Source of the DNA: Methanococcoides vulcani
Lineage (GTDB): Archaea; Halobacteriota; Methanosarcinia; Methanosarcinales; Methanosarcinaceae
Reading direction: 5' to 3'
DNA: 64,000 nucleotides
Assembly: GCF_900111645.1 (NCBI RefSeq)
Contig: NZ_FOHQ01000004.1
Location: forward strand, 1-64,000
In this document: one piece after another, positions 44,797-54,028 of the stretch
Layout of the letters: every line of letters starts with the position of its first letter
Numbering within the stretch: position 1 is the stretch's first letter
Program-made: the position numbers and the translations under genes
The notes under the pieces: model-generated
The model's database searches: none
Seen by the model: the letters and a program-made list of their open reading frames with translations, nothing else
What the model was told of the DNA's origin: nothing

Positions 44797-46782
44797 ATGC
44801 AAAATCCAGATTATCAAACCGGGGTAATATTCGGCATAGACATCGCAAAAGGCTCTTCCAGGGCCCGGGAGTTGCCAAGGTATGCAGTTGCTGTGTTGAA
44901 AGAGGGAGAGGTAACTCATCATAAAATGGTGCGCCTTCCGCGTATATTGAAGATGGTTCGCGAAGAGCATCCTGAATATATCGCAGTGGACAACATTTTT
45001 GAACTGGCTCCTAGCAAGAAGGAGCTTGTGCGTTTTCTTGAGAAACTTCCTGAAGGTGTCCGGCTTGTACAGGTTACAGGCGGTCTGCACAAGAAATCCC
45101 TTTTACATCTTGCAAAGGAAAATGGACTATCCTTCAACCAGTTCGATCCAAACGAGGAGGCAGAGGCATGTGCGCGTCTTGCAAGTATGGGAGTTGGCTC
45201 TGAAGTATCCCTTTTTGAAGACATCACGAAGATCAAGGTGAGTCGTGCCCGGTCGCTCGGACGTGGAGGCTGGAGCCAGAACAGGTATCGCCGTAAGGTC
45301 CATGGGGCTGTGAGGGAAAGGAGTCGTGAGGTCGAGGCGATATTGAAGAAAGCATCAAAGGAACACGGATATACGTATACAAGCAGGATATCCAGTGGAT
45401 TCGGAGGTTATGTGCGTGCCGAGTTCACAGTATATGCAAAGAGGAATCAGGTGCCTGTTGGTTCCGGTTCCACTGCGGATGCCCAGATCCGTGTAAGCAA
45501 CGTGGTGCGAGATAAGATCCAGTATACTCCCTTGACCAGGGTCAAAAGGCGCCCTACTATTGTGGGTATCGACCCCGGCACCACGGTAGGAATAGCTATA
45601 CTCTCGTTCGATGCTGATCTTCTGCTCTTGAAAAGTGTTCGTGGCATTTCCCATGATGAAGTTGTCAAACTTATTGCTGAATATGGGAAGCCTGCGGTCA
45701 TCGGTACGGATGTCACACCAACTCCGGGTTCTGTGGAGCGGATCCGGCGCAGTTTCAATGCTGTGATAAGTACGCCTTCTACGGAAATTTCCTCTGAGGA
45801 GAAGATCGCCCTTGGAAGACCATATGGCTATTCCAATGACCATGAACGTGACTCTCTTGCCGCTGCTCTTTATGCTCACCGGAATTACAAGAACATGTTC
45901 TCGCGTGTTGAGAAGAAAGCACCTCCCCATCTGAACATGGATAAGATAAAACTGTATGTGATCCAGGGTGCTTCCATAGGTGAAGCTATCGAGAAAGTTA
46001 CCGGGGTGCCGGTTCCCGAGAAGAAACCTGTGAAGGTTTTGGAAACTCCTGATGAAGGTACTGAAGAAAGGGACAGGAAAATTTCAGAGAAACTTAAGTT
46101 AAAAGATACTCAGATCAGCAATCTCCGGGATTATCTCCAGGAACTTAAGAAGGAGTTGAAGTCAAAGGATAAGCGTATCTCAAAACTTGAACTTAAACTG
46201 GAGAAGATGAGGGAAGCTAATCATCTTCAGATTCGTAAGGACAAGGAGATCGAGATACGTGAACATAAGATCTCAGTTCTGAAGAAAGACCTGCGCAGGT
46301 CTAAAAAGTCATTAAAAAAGGCCCATTCCAACATCAAGAAATTGAAGCAGATAAGAAAGATGGAGATCAAGGGTGAGGGGATCCCTGTAAAGATTCTTCT
46401 GTCCTTTACCCGTGAGGCTATTTTAGAAACAAAGGACCATCTTGGCATCAAGAAAGGGGATGTTATCTTCCTTCAGGATGCAAGCGGTGGCAGTACAGTG
46501 ACAGCTTCAATGGTAGTTGAACTGGGTGTTCGTGCTGTGATCACTTCCTCGGATGTGACCTATGCTGCAGAAGATGTTTTCTTCAGGGCAAATCTACCTT
46601 TGCTCAAAAATGTCAGGATACAGAGAGTTGACGATTTTGCAGTGGTAGACCCTGCCCTTCTTCAGGAAGCTCTGGATGGGTGGGAGAAGGAAGCTGAGAG
46701 AAAGCGTCAGGAAGAAAAAGAAAAGAAATTGAAGCATCTTGTGGATGAATATCGAAGTGAGAGGCGCAGGGGTCTTACCTGA
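44797..46782 (+). CDS. DUF460 (COG2433) archaeal RNase H-fold protein
   Basis: 661 residues: two RNase H-like segments (IFGIDIAKGSSRAR near the start, VGIDPGTTVGIAIL near residue 255), a long coiled coil (about 420-515) and a C-terminal Lys-rich domain. The Asp-containing strands suggest a RuvC/YqgF-type nuclease fold. Conserved across Euryarchaeota; function unknown. Confidence 0.88.
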   Translation: MQNPDYQTGVIFGIDIAKGSSRARELPRYAVAVLKEGEVTHHKMVRLPRILKMVREEHPEYIAVDNIFELAPSKKELVRFLEKLPEGVRLVQVTGGLHKKSLLHLAKENGLSFNQFDPNEEAEACARLASMGVGSEVSLFEDITKIKVSRARSLGRGGWSQNRYRRKVHGAVRERSREVEAILKKASKEHGYTYTSRISSGFGGYVRAEFTVYAKRNQVPVGSGSTADAQIRVSNVVRDKIQYTPLTRVKRRPTIVGIDPGTTVGIAILSFDADLLLLKSVRGISHDEVVKLIAEYGKPAVIGTDVTPTPGSVERIRRSFNAVISTPSTEISSEEKIALGRPYGYSNDHERDSLAAALYAHRNYKNMFSRVEKKAPPHLNMDKIKLYVIQGASIGEAIEKVTGVPVPEKKPVKVLETPDEGTEERDRKISEKLKLKDTQISNLRDYLQELKKELKSKDKRISKLELKLEKMREANHLQIRKDKEIEIREHKISVLKKDLRRSKKSLKKAHSNIKKLKQIRKMEIKGEGIPVKILLSFTREAILETKDHLGIKKGDVIFLQDASGGSTVTASMVVELGVRAVITSSDVTYAAEDVFFRANLPLLKNVRIQRVDDFAVVDPALLQEALDGWEKEAERKRQEEKEKKLKHLVDEYRSERRRGLT

Positions 46783-46848
46783 CCGGCTGCGATCTCATCC
46801 TGTTGCTTTACCTTGAAGTTTTCATCTTTTTATTTGGTCCTGGAATTC

Positions 46849-47400
46849 TTACTTCCTGTCAAAGAACATGTTCTTGCCCTTAATGCTGAGAGGCATTCCA
46901 CATGCGATGTCAGCATCCAGAAGCCCGGCTGACAATGCTCCGGCACCCACTGAGTACATTACCCTGTTGTCAACACAGAGATCCTTTCCCCTTGCAGCAG
47001 CGCTTCCCAGTGCAATACCCATGTCGATGTACTTGAAAGAACAGTGCGGACCTGTAAAATCAACATTTACCTTTGAATGCTGGAGCATATCCTTGCAGCT
47101 TTCAAAACCACAGGCTCCACAGTTGAGACCAACGACACTTTCTGTCTTGAAACCGATAAGTAATACTGCATCTGCATTGCGTACATTCTGCGCATCACGC
47201 TTGAAGAATGCAAATCCTTCTCCTTTCCTGTCTGCCATTTCTTCCATGGCAGAGGCAAGGACCTCGACATCTTCCGTTTCCAGTAATGCTGTTACAATAT
47301 CGTCCTTTCCTTTTGCTTTAGGCGCTGTCCTTGCTGCAACAAGTATTGTCTTTGCAAGCATCTCAATAGTTTCGGATTCAGGATTAAGTTTCATGAACAT
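46849..47400 (-). CDS. DUF2148 ferredoxin-domain protein
   Basis: 183 residues with conserved cysteines (GLNCGACGFESCKDML, GPHCSFKYID) that suit one Fe-S cluster. Family common in anaerobes; role unknown, probably electron transfer. Divergent from mobA. Confidence 0.85.
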   Translation of the reverse strand: MFMKLNPESETIEMLAKTILVAARTAPKAKGKDDIVTALLETEDVEVLASAMEEMADRKGEGFAFFKRDAQNVRNADAVLLIGFKTESVVGLNCGACGFESCKDMLQHSKVNVDFTGPHCSFKYIDMGIALGSAAARGKDLCVDNRVMYSVGAGALSAGLLDADIACGMPLSIKGKNMFFDRK

Positions 47401-47483
47401 ATTTATGTTATTTTCAGACTTAATAATTTCTGTGTAAAGCTATACGCATCTTTTTGTATTATCGTTCTCAATTACAATTTAAG

Positions 47484-48089
47484 ATGACAATATCAGCATT
47501 GATCCTTGCAGGCGGGCGTGGAAGGCGTCTTGGAAATGTGGAAAAGGCCCTGATGAACTGTGAAGGGAAGTCCGTACTGGAAAGAACGATCAATATACTC
47601 GACGATATAGTTGATGAAGTACTGGTATCTGTCAGGGATGAAGGGCAGGAAAAAGAGTTCGAGGCATATTCCTGCGGCAAAAAGATGGTCCTTGACTGCT
47701 ATTCTGACATAGGGCCCCTGGCAGGAATCCTTGAGGGTTTCAAAGCAGCAAAGGGTGGGTATATCTTTGTTACCGCATGTGACATGCCTTTTATTGATCC
47801 GAAAGTTGTTGAGTTCATGTTTCACTGTGCAGAAGGGCATGATGCAGCGGTACCACTGCGTCCGGATGGTTCCATGGAGCCACTATGCGGGGTCTATCGT
47901 GTTGCACCGATGTTGCCTTTGATCGAGAGTTCAATAAGCTCAGGGAAGAGGTTCATACTTGCACCTGTTTTTGAGCTGGATGATGTTGTGGGTGTTGAAA
48001 TGGAGAAGATCCGCGATATCGATCCTGACTTAAAGACATTTATCAACATCAACACGTTTAATGATATGGATAAACTGGACATTTGTTGA
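47484..48089 (+). CDS. mobA: molybdenum cofactor guanylyltransferase (MobA-like)
   Basis: 201 residues beginning MTISALILAGGRGRRLG, the nucleotidyl-transferase signature, with DIGPLAGILEG and TACDMPF. It attaches GMP to molybdopterin, needed for formylmethanofuran dehydrogenase. ATG 47484 is chosen because the domain starts there. Confidence 0.9.
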   Translation: MTISALILAGGRGRRLGNVEKALMNCEGKSVLERTINILDDIVDEVLVSVRDEGQEKEFEAYSCGKKMVLDCYSDIGPLAGILEGFKAAKGGYIFVTACDMPFIDPKVVEFMFHCAEGHDAAVPLRPDGSMEPLCGVYRVAPMLPLIESSISSGKRFILAPVFELDDVVGVEMEKIRDIDPDLKTFININTFNDMDKLDIC

Positions 48090-48189
48090 CATTCTGTATT
48101 TCTATTTCGTATTTCTAAAATCGGCACAATTAATTTATTGTTGATGTTTCTTTTAGATACTGTTTTTCCCATAGTTCATACAAAATCTA

Positions 48190-48197
48190 TTTATATA
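48190..48197 (+). promoter_or_regulatory. TATA-like element before the small ORF at 48279
   Basis: TTTATATA about 90 nt upstream of the candidate TTG start. Confidence 0.35.
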
Positions 48198-48278
48198 AGT
48201 CACTCTCATAATTATTATGAGGATGTTATTACATCCCATAATTGCAGGCAATTAAGCCTGATACAAGAGGGGAACGAT

Positions 48279-48398
48279 TTGAGAGATACAGAATCAGGAC
48301 AACAGGAAGAAGAGTCTGGGCAGATTATGTACGAAGAAGAATGTAATGGGTTCTATTCAAGTTCAGGACAGGCATTTATCAGGATACCGATGAAATAA
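48279..48398 (+). CDS. possible 39-residue acidic small protein
   Basis: TTG start behind GAGGGGAA encodes an acidic peptide with a run YEEECNGFYSSSGQAFIRIP. A TATA-like element lies upstream. No family recognised; support is limited to signals and composition. Confidence 0.4.
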   Translation: MRDTESGQQEEESGQIMYEEECNGFYSSSGQAFIRIPMK

Positions 48399-48672
48399 TT
48401 GGGTTTCCAATGTTTGCTCCATCGATTTGTTGATCGATCCATTCGGTGTATCTGATATTAGGCAGAACTTATTCAGCAAAAGGAATGTCCCTTTTTAATT
48501 TCTTCTTTTTGCTTTTAACCATTTTTTGATTGATACTATTTTTATTTAAGTTTCAATATTATCACTCCAAATTTACTTTATCTCATTTTGTTTTCGATTC
48601 ACCTCTTTCATTTGCAAAACATTATCAACTTTGAACACTAAAATTATATCAAAAAGTTTGAGAGTGATCCCA

Positions 48673-49497
48673 ATGACCGATATTATCTGTTCCCAGCAGC
48701 GTGTTGAAGAATGTGTCATCAAAGAGGAACCCTACTATGTTCCTGTTGGAAATGAGGTCGAGATATTCAGGGCTGCTTATGAGAATAAACTGCCTGTCAG
48801 CCTCAAAGGGCCAACCGGTTGCGGGAAAACACGTTTTATCGAATATATGGCCTACCATCTGGCACGCCCTCTTATTACGATCTCCTGCCATGAGGACCTG
48901 ACGGCTAACGATCTGATTGGCAGGTTCCTAATCAAAGGTGAAGGGACCGAATGGAACGATGGACCCTTAACAGCTGCTTTGAAGAGCGGTGCTATCTGTT
49001 ATCTTGATGAGTTCGTGGAAGCAAGGATGGATACAAGGGTCGTGATCCATCCGCTGACAGATGACAGGCGTATAATGCCAATCGAGAAAATGGGCATTGT
49101 ACTTCAGGCACCACCTGAGTTCATGCTGACCATCTCCTACAATCCGGGATACCAGAGCGTGCTGAAGGACCTGAAACAGAGCACAAGGCAGAGATTTGTT
49201 TCCATTGATTTTGATTACCCGCCGGTTGAACTTGAAACCGATATCGTTGCCCATGAAAGTGGTGTGGATGAGGAAACTGCCCGAACCCTTGTGGATATCG
49301 GACACCGAATACGTAATTTCAAGCAGCATGGTCTTGAGGAAGGGGTAAGCACCCGTCTTCTCATATATGCTGGTATGCTGATCAGGTCCGGGATAGGACC
49401 AAGGGAAGCATGCAGTGTCGCCATGGTTAAGCCGATCACCGATGATGCCGACCTCCAGAAAAGCATAGATGAGATCATATCAGCTATCATGGAGTGA
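48673..49497 (+). CDS. MoxR/CbbQ/NorQ-type AAA+ ATPase
   Basis: 274 residues with Walker [10 protein letters not shown] near residue 38, Walker B AICYLDEF and sensor SYNPGYQ. These ATPases work with a VWA-domain partner to mature or reactivate enzymes. The partner gene follows 6 nt later. Client unknown in methanogens. Confidence 0.93.
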   Translation: MTDIICSQQRVEECVIKEEPYYVPVGNEVEIFRAAYENKLPVSLKGPTGCGKTRFIEYMAYHLARPLITISCHEDLTANDLIGRFLIKGEGTEWNDGPLTAALKSGAICYLDEFVEARMDTRVVIHPLTDDRRIMPIEKMGIVLQAPPEFMLTISYNPGYQSVLKDLKQSTRQRFVSIDFDYPPVELETDIVAHESGVDEETARTLVDIGHRIRNFKQHGLEEGVSTRLLIYAGMLIRSGIGPREACSVAMVKPITDDADLQKSIDEIISAIME

Positions 49498-49503
49498 AGC
49501 TAA

Positions 49504-52500
49504 TTGTCTCAGGATGAAGGGGAGGTCGTTCATCTTAAGGATGTACTTGATATCCTGGATTCAACAGGTATGCTCGAGGACCTGTCAGATGTGGAAATTT
49601 CGGAAATATCTGTTGAATTTGGGAAATTGCCTCTGGAACTGCTTGTACTTTTCAGAAAACACCCATCCCGATTTGTGGAATGGTTCTCTATCTGGAGATC
49701 TTCACTTAACAAGGATAAGGGCCTTGGAAATGTTTATTTTTCGAACACATTTCCTGTACTTCTTGACCTTGGTTCTGCCACTTTCAGCGGATGGGTCGAG
49801 TTGGTCACAGAACTTAATTCTTTGAATCCCAGTGTCGGGAAGGCATTTCTGAGAAATATCGAAAAGCTTGTGCCTTTGATGGATCCGGATATTTTAGAGA
49901 TCTGGTATCCGATAGTACAGGATCTCGCTGGGAGAAAATGGAGAGTTGCTATCGAGCTTATTGAGAGGACTGTGAATGTTCTTCCTGCTCTTCCAAAACA
50001 CCAGAGAAAATTGCTTTTGCTTTCATCAAAGGAATTCAGGAATATTGATCTTCAGCTGTTCCTCACATTCTTTACCAGTGCACCTCTTGCATTAGCTGCA
50101 CTCAGTAAAAGCGAGTTCGATAAATGGACATATCTCGGAGGAGAACTTGCTTTTGAGAACCGTGAGGTTGCCACCTTATTCCTGAAGATAACTCCAAAGT
50201 TCATTGGCAGGATCGACATTGAAGATCTTGCGGAATATGTGGAAATGGGCAAAGAACTCTTTTCATATGACGAACCAGAAGCTGCGAGAACTTTCTATGA
50301 GGCTGTTTTCAGGGGATTGGGAAATGGTCTTCACAGGTCTGACAGGGAAGGGACAAGACATCTCATCGATATTGGTGTGCAATTAACTAACATCTGCTGG
50401 AGGTGTGTTGAGAGCTTTTTTGAGAACGCACCTGAGATGCGAAATCATCTGGATGAAGAGGAGTTTGATGAGTGGGTCTCTATCGGGAAGGGCATTTCAC
50501 AGAGTTCGACATTTTATGGCTCGGATTATTTCCATAGTTCTCTTTCTGTATTGAAGAACACCGATCGGAAATACTATCCGACATTATTCAACAATGCAAA
50601 GCTTCTGGCAGAAAATAACGGAATGCTTGCAGGTATCTATTTCTCTATCCTGTCAGATGTACTGCTCAATATACATCCCAGGGAGATCGAAAGATGGGTG
50701 CATACAGGTCTTGATGTCTTTGGAATTGACAGAGAAATGGCATTCAGTTTTTTCAGGAATTCCCCTGCATTGTTAAAGGACCTTGATGTTACAGAGCTCG
50801 ATGAGTGGGCCAAAAAAGGTCTTTCCATTTTTGAAAGAGATCGTGGTGGAGGCAGGTCCTATTTCTCGCTTATGTCAAAAAGTGCAACTGAATTTGCTGA
50901 AAAACTGATGAGTGGTGTGGCACTTAAACGTGTGTCAAGGATCCTTAAGTATTACTCAGTGGGCATATCGGGAATAAATTTCACAATACGTTCAAAGAAC
51001 TTCCTGTCAGGTGAATTCAGCAAGTATCCTAATCCGATAGTTTCCGGCAGGACGATCTATCTGGAGCCCACGGTAAAAGGTTATGGTGATTTCGAGGAGA
51101 ACTTCACGATCTATAAGTTGGCTGTAATGCATGAAGTGGGACACATCCAGTTTGGAACTTCGGTCTTTGAGTTAGAGGCTTTTTTGCCACTGGTCGAAAA
51201 GATCGGCATGGATATTTTGGATCTTCCTGGGGATGTGGGAGTTGATCCTGCTGGTAAGTCCAATGCAGTTGCATCCGTTATCGGAAAGCTTTCGGCTCCA
51301 TTCATTGCTGCTGACATAATGGGAATTATAGAAGATGCAAGGGTGGAGTACATGACAACATCCCTTTACAGGGGATTGCGCCGGGAGTTTGAAAAAGTAA
51401 GGATGCAGATGTCACAGAACAGAGCTCCAGATACGTTCGGTATTGGAAAGTTCACGGAATCTCTTTTGCTTTACTCTGTTGGTATCGAACCATCGTTTGG
51501 AATTGAGGCAGATCTTAAGGAAATTGTGGATTTTTCTCATGAAATACTTGTAAATAACGTTTTCAAACCTGATTCATCCACCCTTGATTCACTTGAAGTG
51601 ACTATCGATATCTATGAAATGCTTACTGATCGTTTTGGTCCTCTGGAATTACTGGAATATGAACCTATAAGGAATTTTGATTATCGTGGAATGGGTGTTG
51701 GTGCGTCCTCTCTCACTCAATCTCGTAGTGAAGAGTTTTCGGAGCAGGTAATGGAATCTTTTATCCCGCAGACAGTCCTTCCGGATGACGAAGAGTTCAT
51801 AGAGGGCAGACCGGGCAAAGGGCCGGAATATGCAAATTCGAAGAACTGGGAAGTGCTTGGCAGCTATAGTTATGATGAATGGGATTCCCGGATGCAGGAT
51901 TATAAGAACGACTGGTGCACTGTCTATGAAGTATCCCCTTCAGGAAGTGACAATGAATTCTACCTTGAGGCCAGAGAGCATTATGCACGTGAGATCACTC
52001 TGATCAATCGTATCTTCAAGATGATGAAACCGGAATCATTCCGCAAATTACGCAGGCAACTGGATGGGGATGATTTTGATCTTGATGCTTTGATCGAGGC
52101 TTTTACTGACCGGAAGTGCGGTATCAATCCGACTGATAGGTTGTACATCAGAAGGGATAAGCGTGAGAGGGATGTTTCCACTCTTTTCCTTCTGGACATG
52201 AGTGCATCAACAAGGAAGAAACTGGAAAATGGTCGTCGGATACTTGATGTGGAAAAAGATTCCCTTATCATCATGACCCAGGCCCTTGAGAGCATAGGAG
52301 ATAAGTATGCAATTGCAGCCTTTTCCGGTAATACCAGGTCCGATGTTGAATTCTATACGATAAAGGATTTCAACGAGCACTTCTCAGAGGATGCGGAATG
52401 CAAGATAAGCGCCTTGGAACCTGCAATGAACACAAGGCTAGGTGCTGCGATCCGTCATTCTATTTCAAAGCTTAAGGACATCGATGCTAGGGTAAAGCTT

Positions 52501-52761
52501 CTTGTCCTGCTTTCAGATGGTGACCCTTACGATCTTGGTTTTGCTGAAGGCAAATACGAAGGGCAGATGGCCATTGAGGACACAAGGGTTGCAATACAGG
52601 AAGGCAATGCCCTTGGGATGCACTTCTTCTGTATTACCGTTGACAGTGAAGCAGGGGAGTATCTGGATACCATCTTCTCGGATGTGGGGTACACTATAAT
52701 CGATAATGCGGCTTCACTGCCGGAAAGGCTTCCGATGCTTTACAACAGGATAACTACCTGA
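49504..52761 (+). CDS. large CbbO/NorD-like VWA protein
   Basis: 1085 residues, longer than usual for the family. The N-terminal half is a series of about 35-residue helical repeats (for example FFRNSPALLKDLDVTELDEW). A zinc-site-like HEVGH is near residue 543 with EDARVE near 610, a pair also seen in CbbO/NorD. The C terminus is a VWA domain with MIDAS motif DMSAS near residue 897. With the AAA+ partner it should form a metal-dependent remodelling complex. TTG start, 6 nt after the ATPase stop. Confidence 0.88.
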   Translation: MSQDEGEVVHLKDVLDILDSTGMLEDLSDVEISEISVEFGKLPLELLVLFRKHPSRFVEWFSIWRSSLNKDKGLGNVYFSNTFPVLLDLGSATFSGWVELVTELNSLNPSVGKAFLRNIEKLVPLMDPDILEIWYPIVQDLAGRKWRVAIELIERTVNVLPALPKHQRKLLLLSSKEFRNIDLQLFLTFFTSAPLALAALSKSEFDKWTYLGGELAFENREVATLFLKITPKFIGRIDIEDLAEYVEMGKELFSYDEPEAARTFYEAVFRGLGNGLHRSDREGTRHLIDIGVQLTNICWRCVESFFENAPEMRNHLDEEEFDEWVSIGKGISQSSTFYGSDYFHSSLSVLKNTDRKYYPTLFNNAKLLAENNGMLAGIYFSILSDVLLNIHPREIERWVHTGLDVFGIDREMAFSFFRNSPALLKDLDVTELDEWAKKGLSIFERDRGGGRSYFSLMSKSATEFAEKLMSGVALKRVSRILKYYSVGISGINFTIRSKNFLSGEFSKYPNPIVSGRTIYLEPTVKGYGDFEENFTIYKLAVMHEVGHIQFGTSVFELEAFLPLVEKIGMDILDLPGDVGVDPAGKSNAVASVIGKLSAPFIAADIMGIIEDARVEYMTTSLYRGLRREFEKVRMQMSQNRAPDTFGIGKFTESLLLYSVGIEPSFGIEADLKEIVDFSHEILVNNVFKPDSSTLDSLEVTIDIYEMLTDRFGPLELLEYEPIRNFDYRGMGVGASSLTQSRSEEFSEQVMESFIPQTVLPDDEEFIEGRPGKGPEYANSKNWEVLGSYSYDEWDSRMQDYKNDWCTVYEVSPSGSDNEFYLEAREHYAREITLINRIFKMMKPESFRKLRRQLDGDDFDLDALIEAFTDRKCGINPTDRLYIRRDKRERDVSTLFLLDMSASTRKKLENGRRILDVEKDSLIIMTQALESIGDKYAIAAFSGNTRSDVEFYTIKDFNEHFSEDAECKISALEPAMNTRLGAAIRHSISKLKDIDARVKLLVLLSDGDPYDLGFAEGKYEGQMAIEDTRVAIQEGNALGMHFFCITVDSEAGEYLDTIFSDVGYTIIDNAASLPERLPMLYNRITT

Positions 52762-52770
52762 TATGTAAAC

Positions 52771-54006
52771 TCAGATCATAACGTCTTCGCCGTTGGCAGG
52801 AGCATATCCTTCTGCACCGATTTCTTCATTTACCCATGTAGCGAAATCTTCAGCGTTCTCTCCATGCATGGTGAAGACCTTCTCTCCGCCTTTGTCACAG
52901 AACTTTTTCACAAGCTGTTTTAACTCACGGTCACCACAGTGGGATGAGAAATCATACTTTTCGACCTTCATGCGGACCTGCTGGATGATTCCATCGTTAT
53001 CAATGATCCCGGTGTCGAGCATCATCCTTCCATTGGTGCCTTCTACCTGGTAGCCTGTAAGCATGATCTTGGATTTTGCGTCTTTGTAGAGCTGGTTGAT
53101 GTAATAAAGCACAGGGCCACCGTTAAGCATGCCTGCAGTTGTCACGATCACGGAGCCATGAAGTGGAACTTTTGACCTTTTTCTGCCTTTGACAAATGTT
53201 GCATTATCAAATGCATGTTTCAGGTGTGCCGGGTTCTTCAGGTAATCAGGATGGTTCATTAGAAGTTTGTAGATCCCGACTCCCATTCCATCCACATAGC
53301 AGGGGATACCATGGTCACTGAGGACCATGAGTATTTCCTGTGTTCTTCCGATGGCGAAAGCAGGGATCAGGACGTTGCCTCCCATGTCCAGCGTATCCTT
53401 TAATGAATCGATGAATTCCCTTTCCGTTTCCTTTCTGGAAGGGTGGTCTTCGTTAAAATATGTGCTTTCTGTTATGAGGGCATCTGCTTTTGGAAGTTCA
53501 TCTGCCACAGGTACAAGTCTTGTGTCAAGGGTGTTGATATCGCCTGTATAGACAATGCTTTTTCCATCCTTTTCAAGATATACTGCTGCAGAGCCGGGTA
53601 TGTGACCTGCATTATAGAACTGTGCGGTGTAACCGTGAGCATGGAATTCTATACCGGTGTCCACCTTGTTGGTATTCATTGTCATCTGCTGGAGTTCCCA
53701 GCTGGTATAAGGCACGGACCTCCCTTCTCTTTCTGCTATTGCAAGTGTATCCCTTGCGAGTACATGTGCAAGATCTGCTGTTGGTGGGGTCATGAATACA
53801 TCAGGTTTCATGTCCATGAGGTTTGCAACAGCGCCACAGTGGTCCAGATGACCGTGTGAAACAAAGACTGCTTTAGGATGGACTTCGCCCACAGGATAGA
53901 GTGGTGTCTCTCCCGGTTTGATCCCATAGTCGACCAGTATCTCATCGTTGACCAAGAGTGCAGAACGTCCAACTTCCTTACAACCGCCTTTGAATCCCAG
54001 TTTCAT
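52771..54006 (-). CDS. beta-CASP metallo-beta-lactamase nuclease (aCPSF2 type)
   Basis: 411 residues: metal motif SHGHLDHCG, further His/Asp (AGHIPGSA, YTGDIN), and beta-CASP motifs (FAIGRTQE, SSHCGDREL, MHGE). No KH domains, so it corresponds to the short archaeal CPSF2 form rather than aCPSF1. RNA processing or decay. Convergent with the VWA gene, 10-nt gap. Confidence 0.92.
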   Translation of the reverse strand: MKLGFKGGCKEVGRSALLVNDEILVDYGIKPGETPLYPVGEVHPKAVFVSHGHLDHCGAVANLMDMKPDVFMTPPTADLAHVLARDTLAIAEREGRSVPYTSWELQQMTMNTNKVDTGIEFHAHGYTAQFYNAGHIPGSAAVYLEKDGKSIVYTGDINTLDTRLVPVADELPKADALITESTYFNEDHPSRKETEREFIDSLKDTLDMGGNVLIPAFAIGRTQEILMVLSDHGIPCYVDGMGVGIYKLLMNHPDYLKNPAHLKHAFDNATFVKGRKRSKVPLHGSVIVTTAGMLNGGPVLYYINQLYKDAKSKIMLTGYQVEGTNGRMMLDTGIIDNDGIIQQVRMKVEKYDFSSHCGDRELKQLVKKFCDKGGEKVFTMHGENAEDFATWVNEEIGAEGYAPANGEDVMI

Positions 54007-54028
54007 TTGTATCCCTTCTTTTGTTTAT

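Noticed and set aside
44547-44924. 125-codon plus-strand frame before DUF460
   Set aside because: Overlaps the DUF460 start, begins inside the repeat tail and has low-complexity hydrophobic AT-rich sequence.
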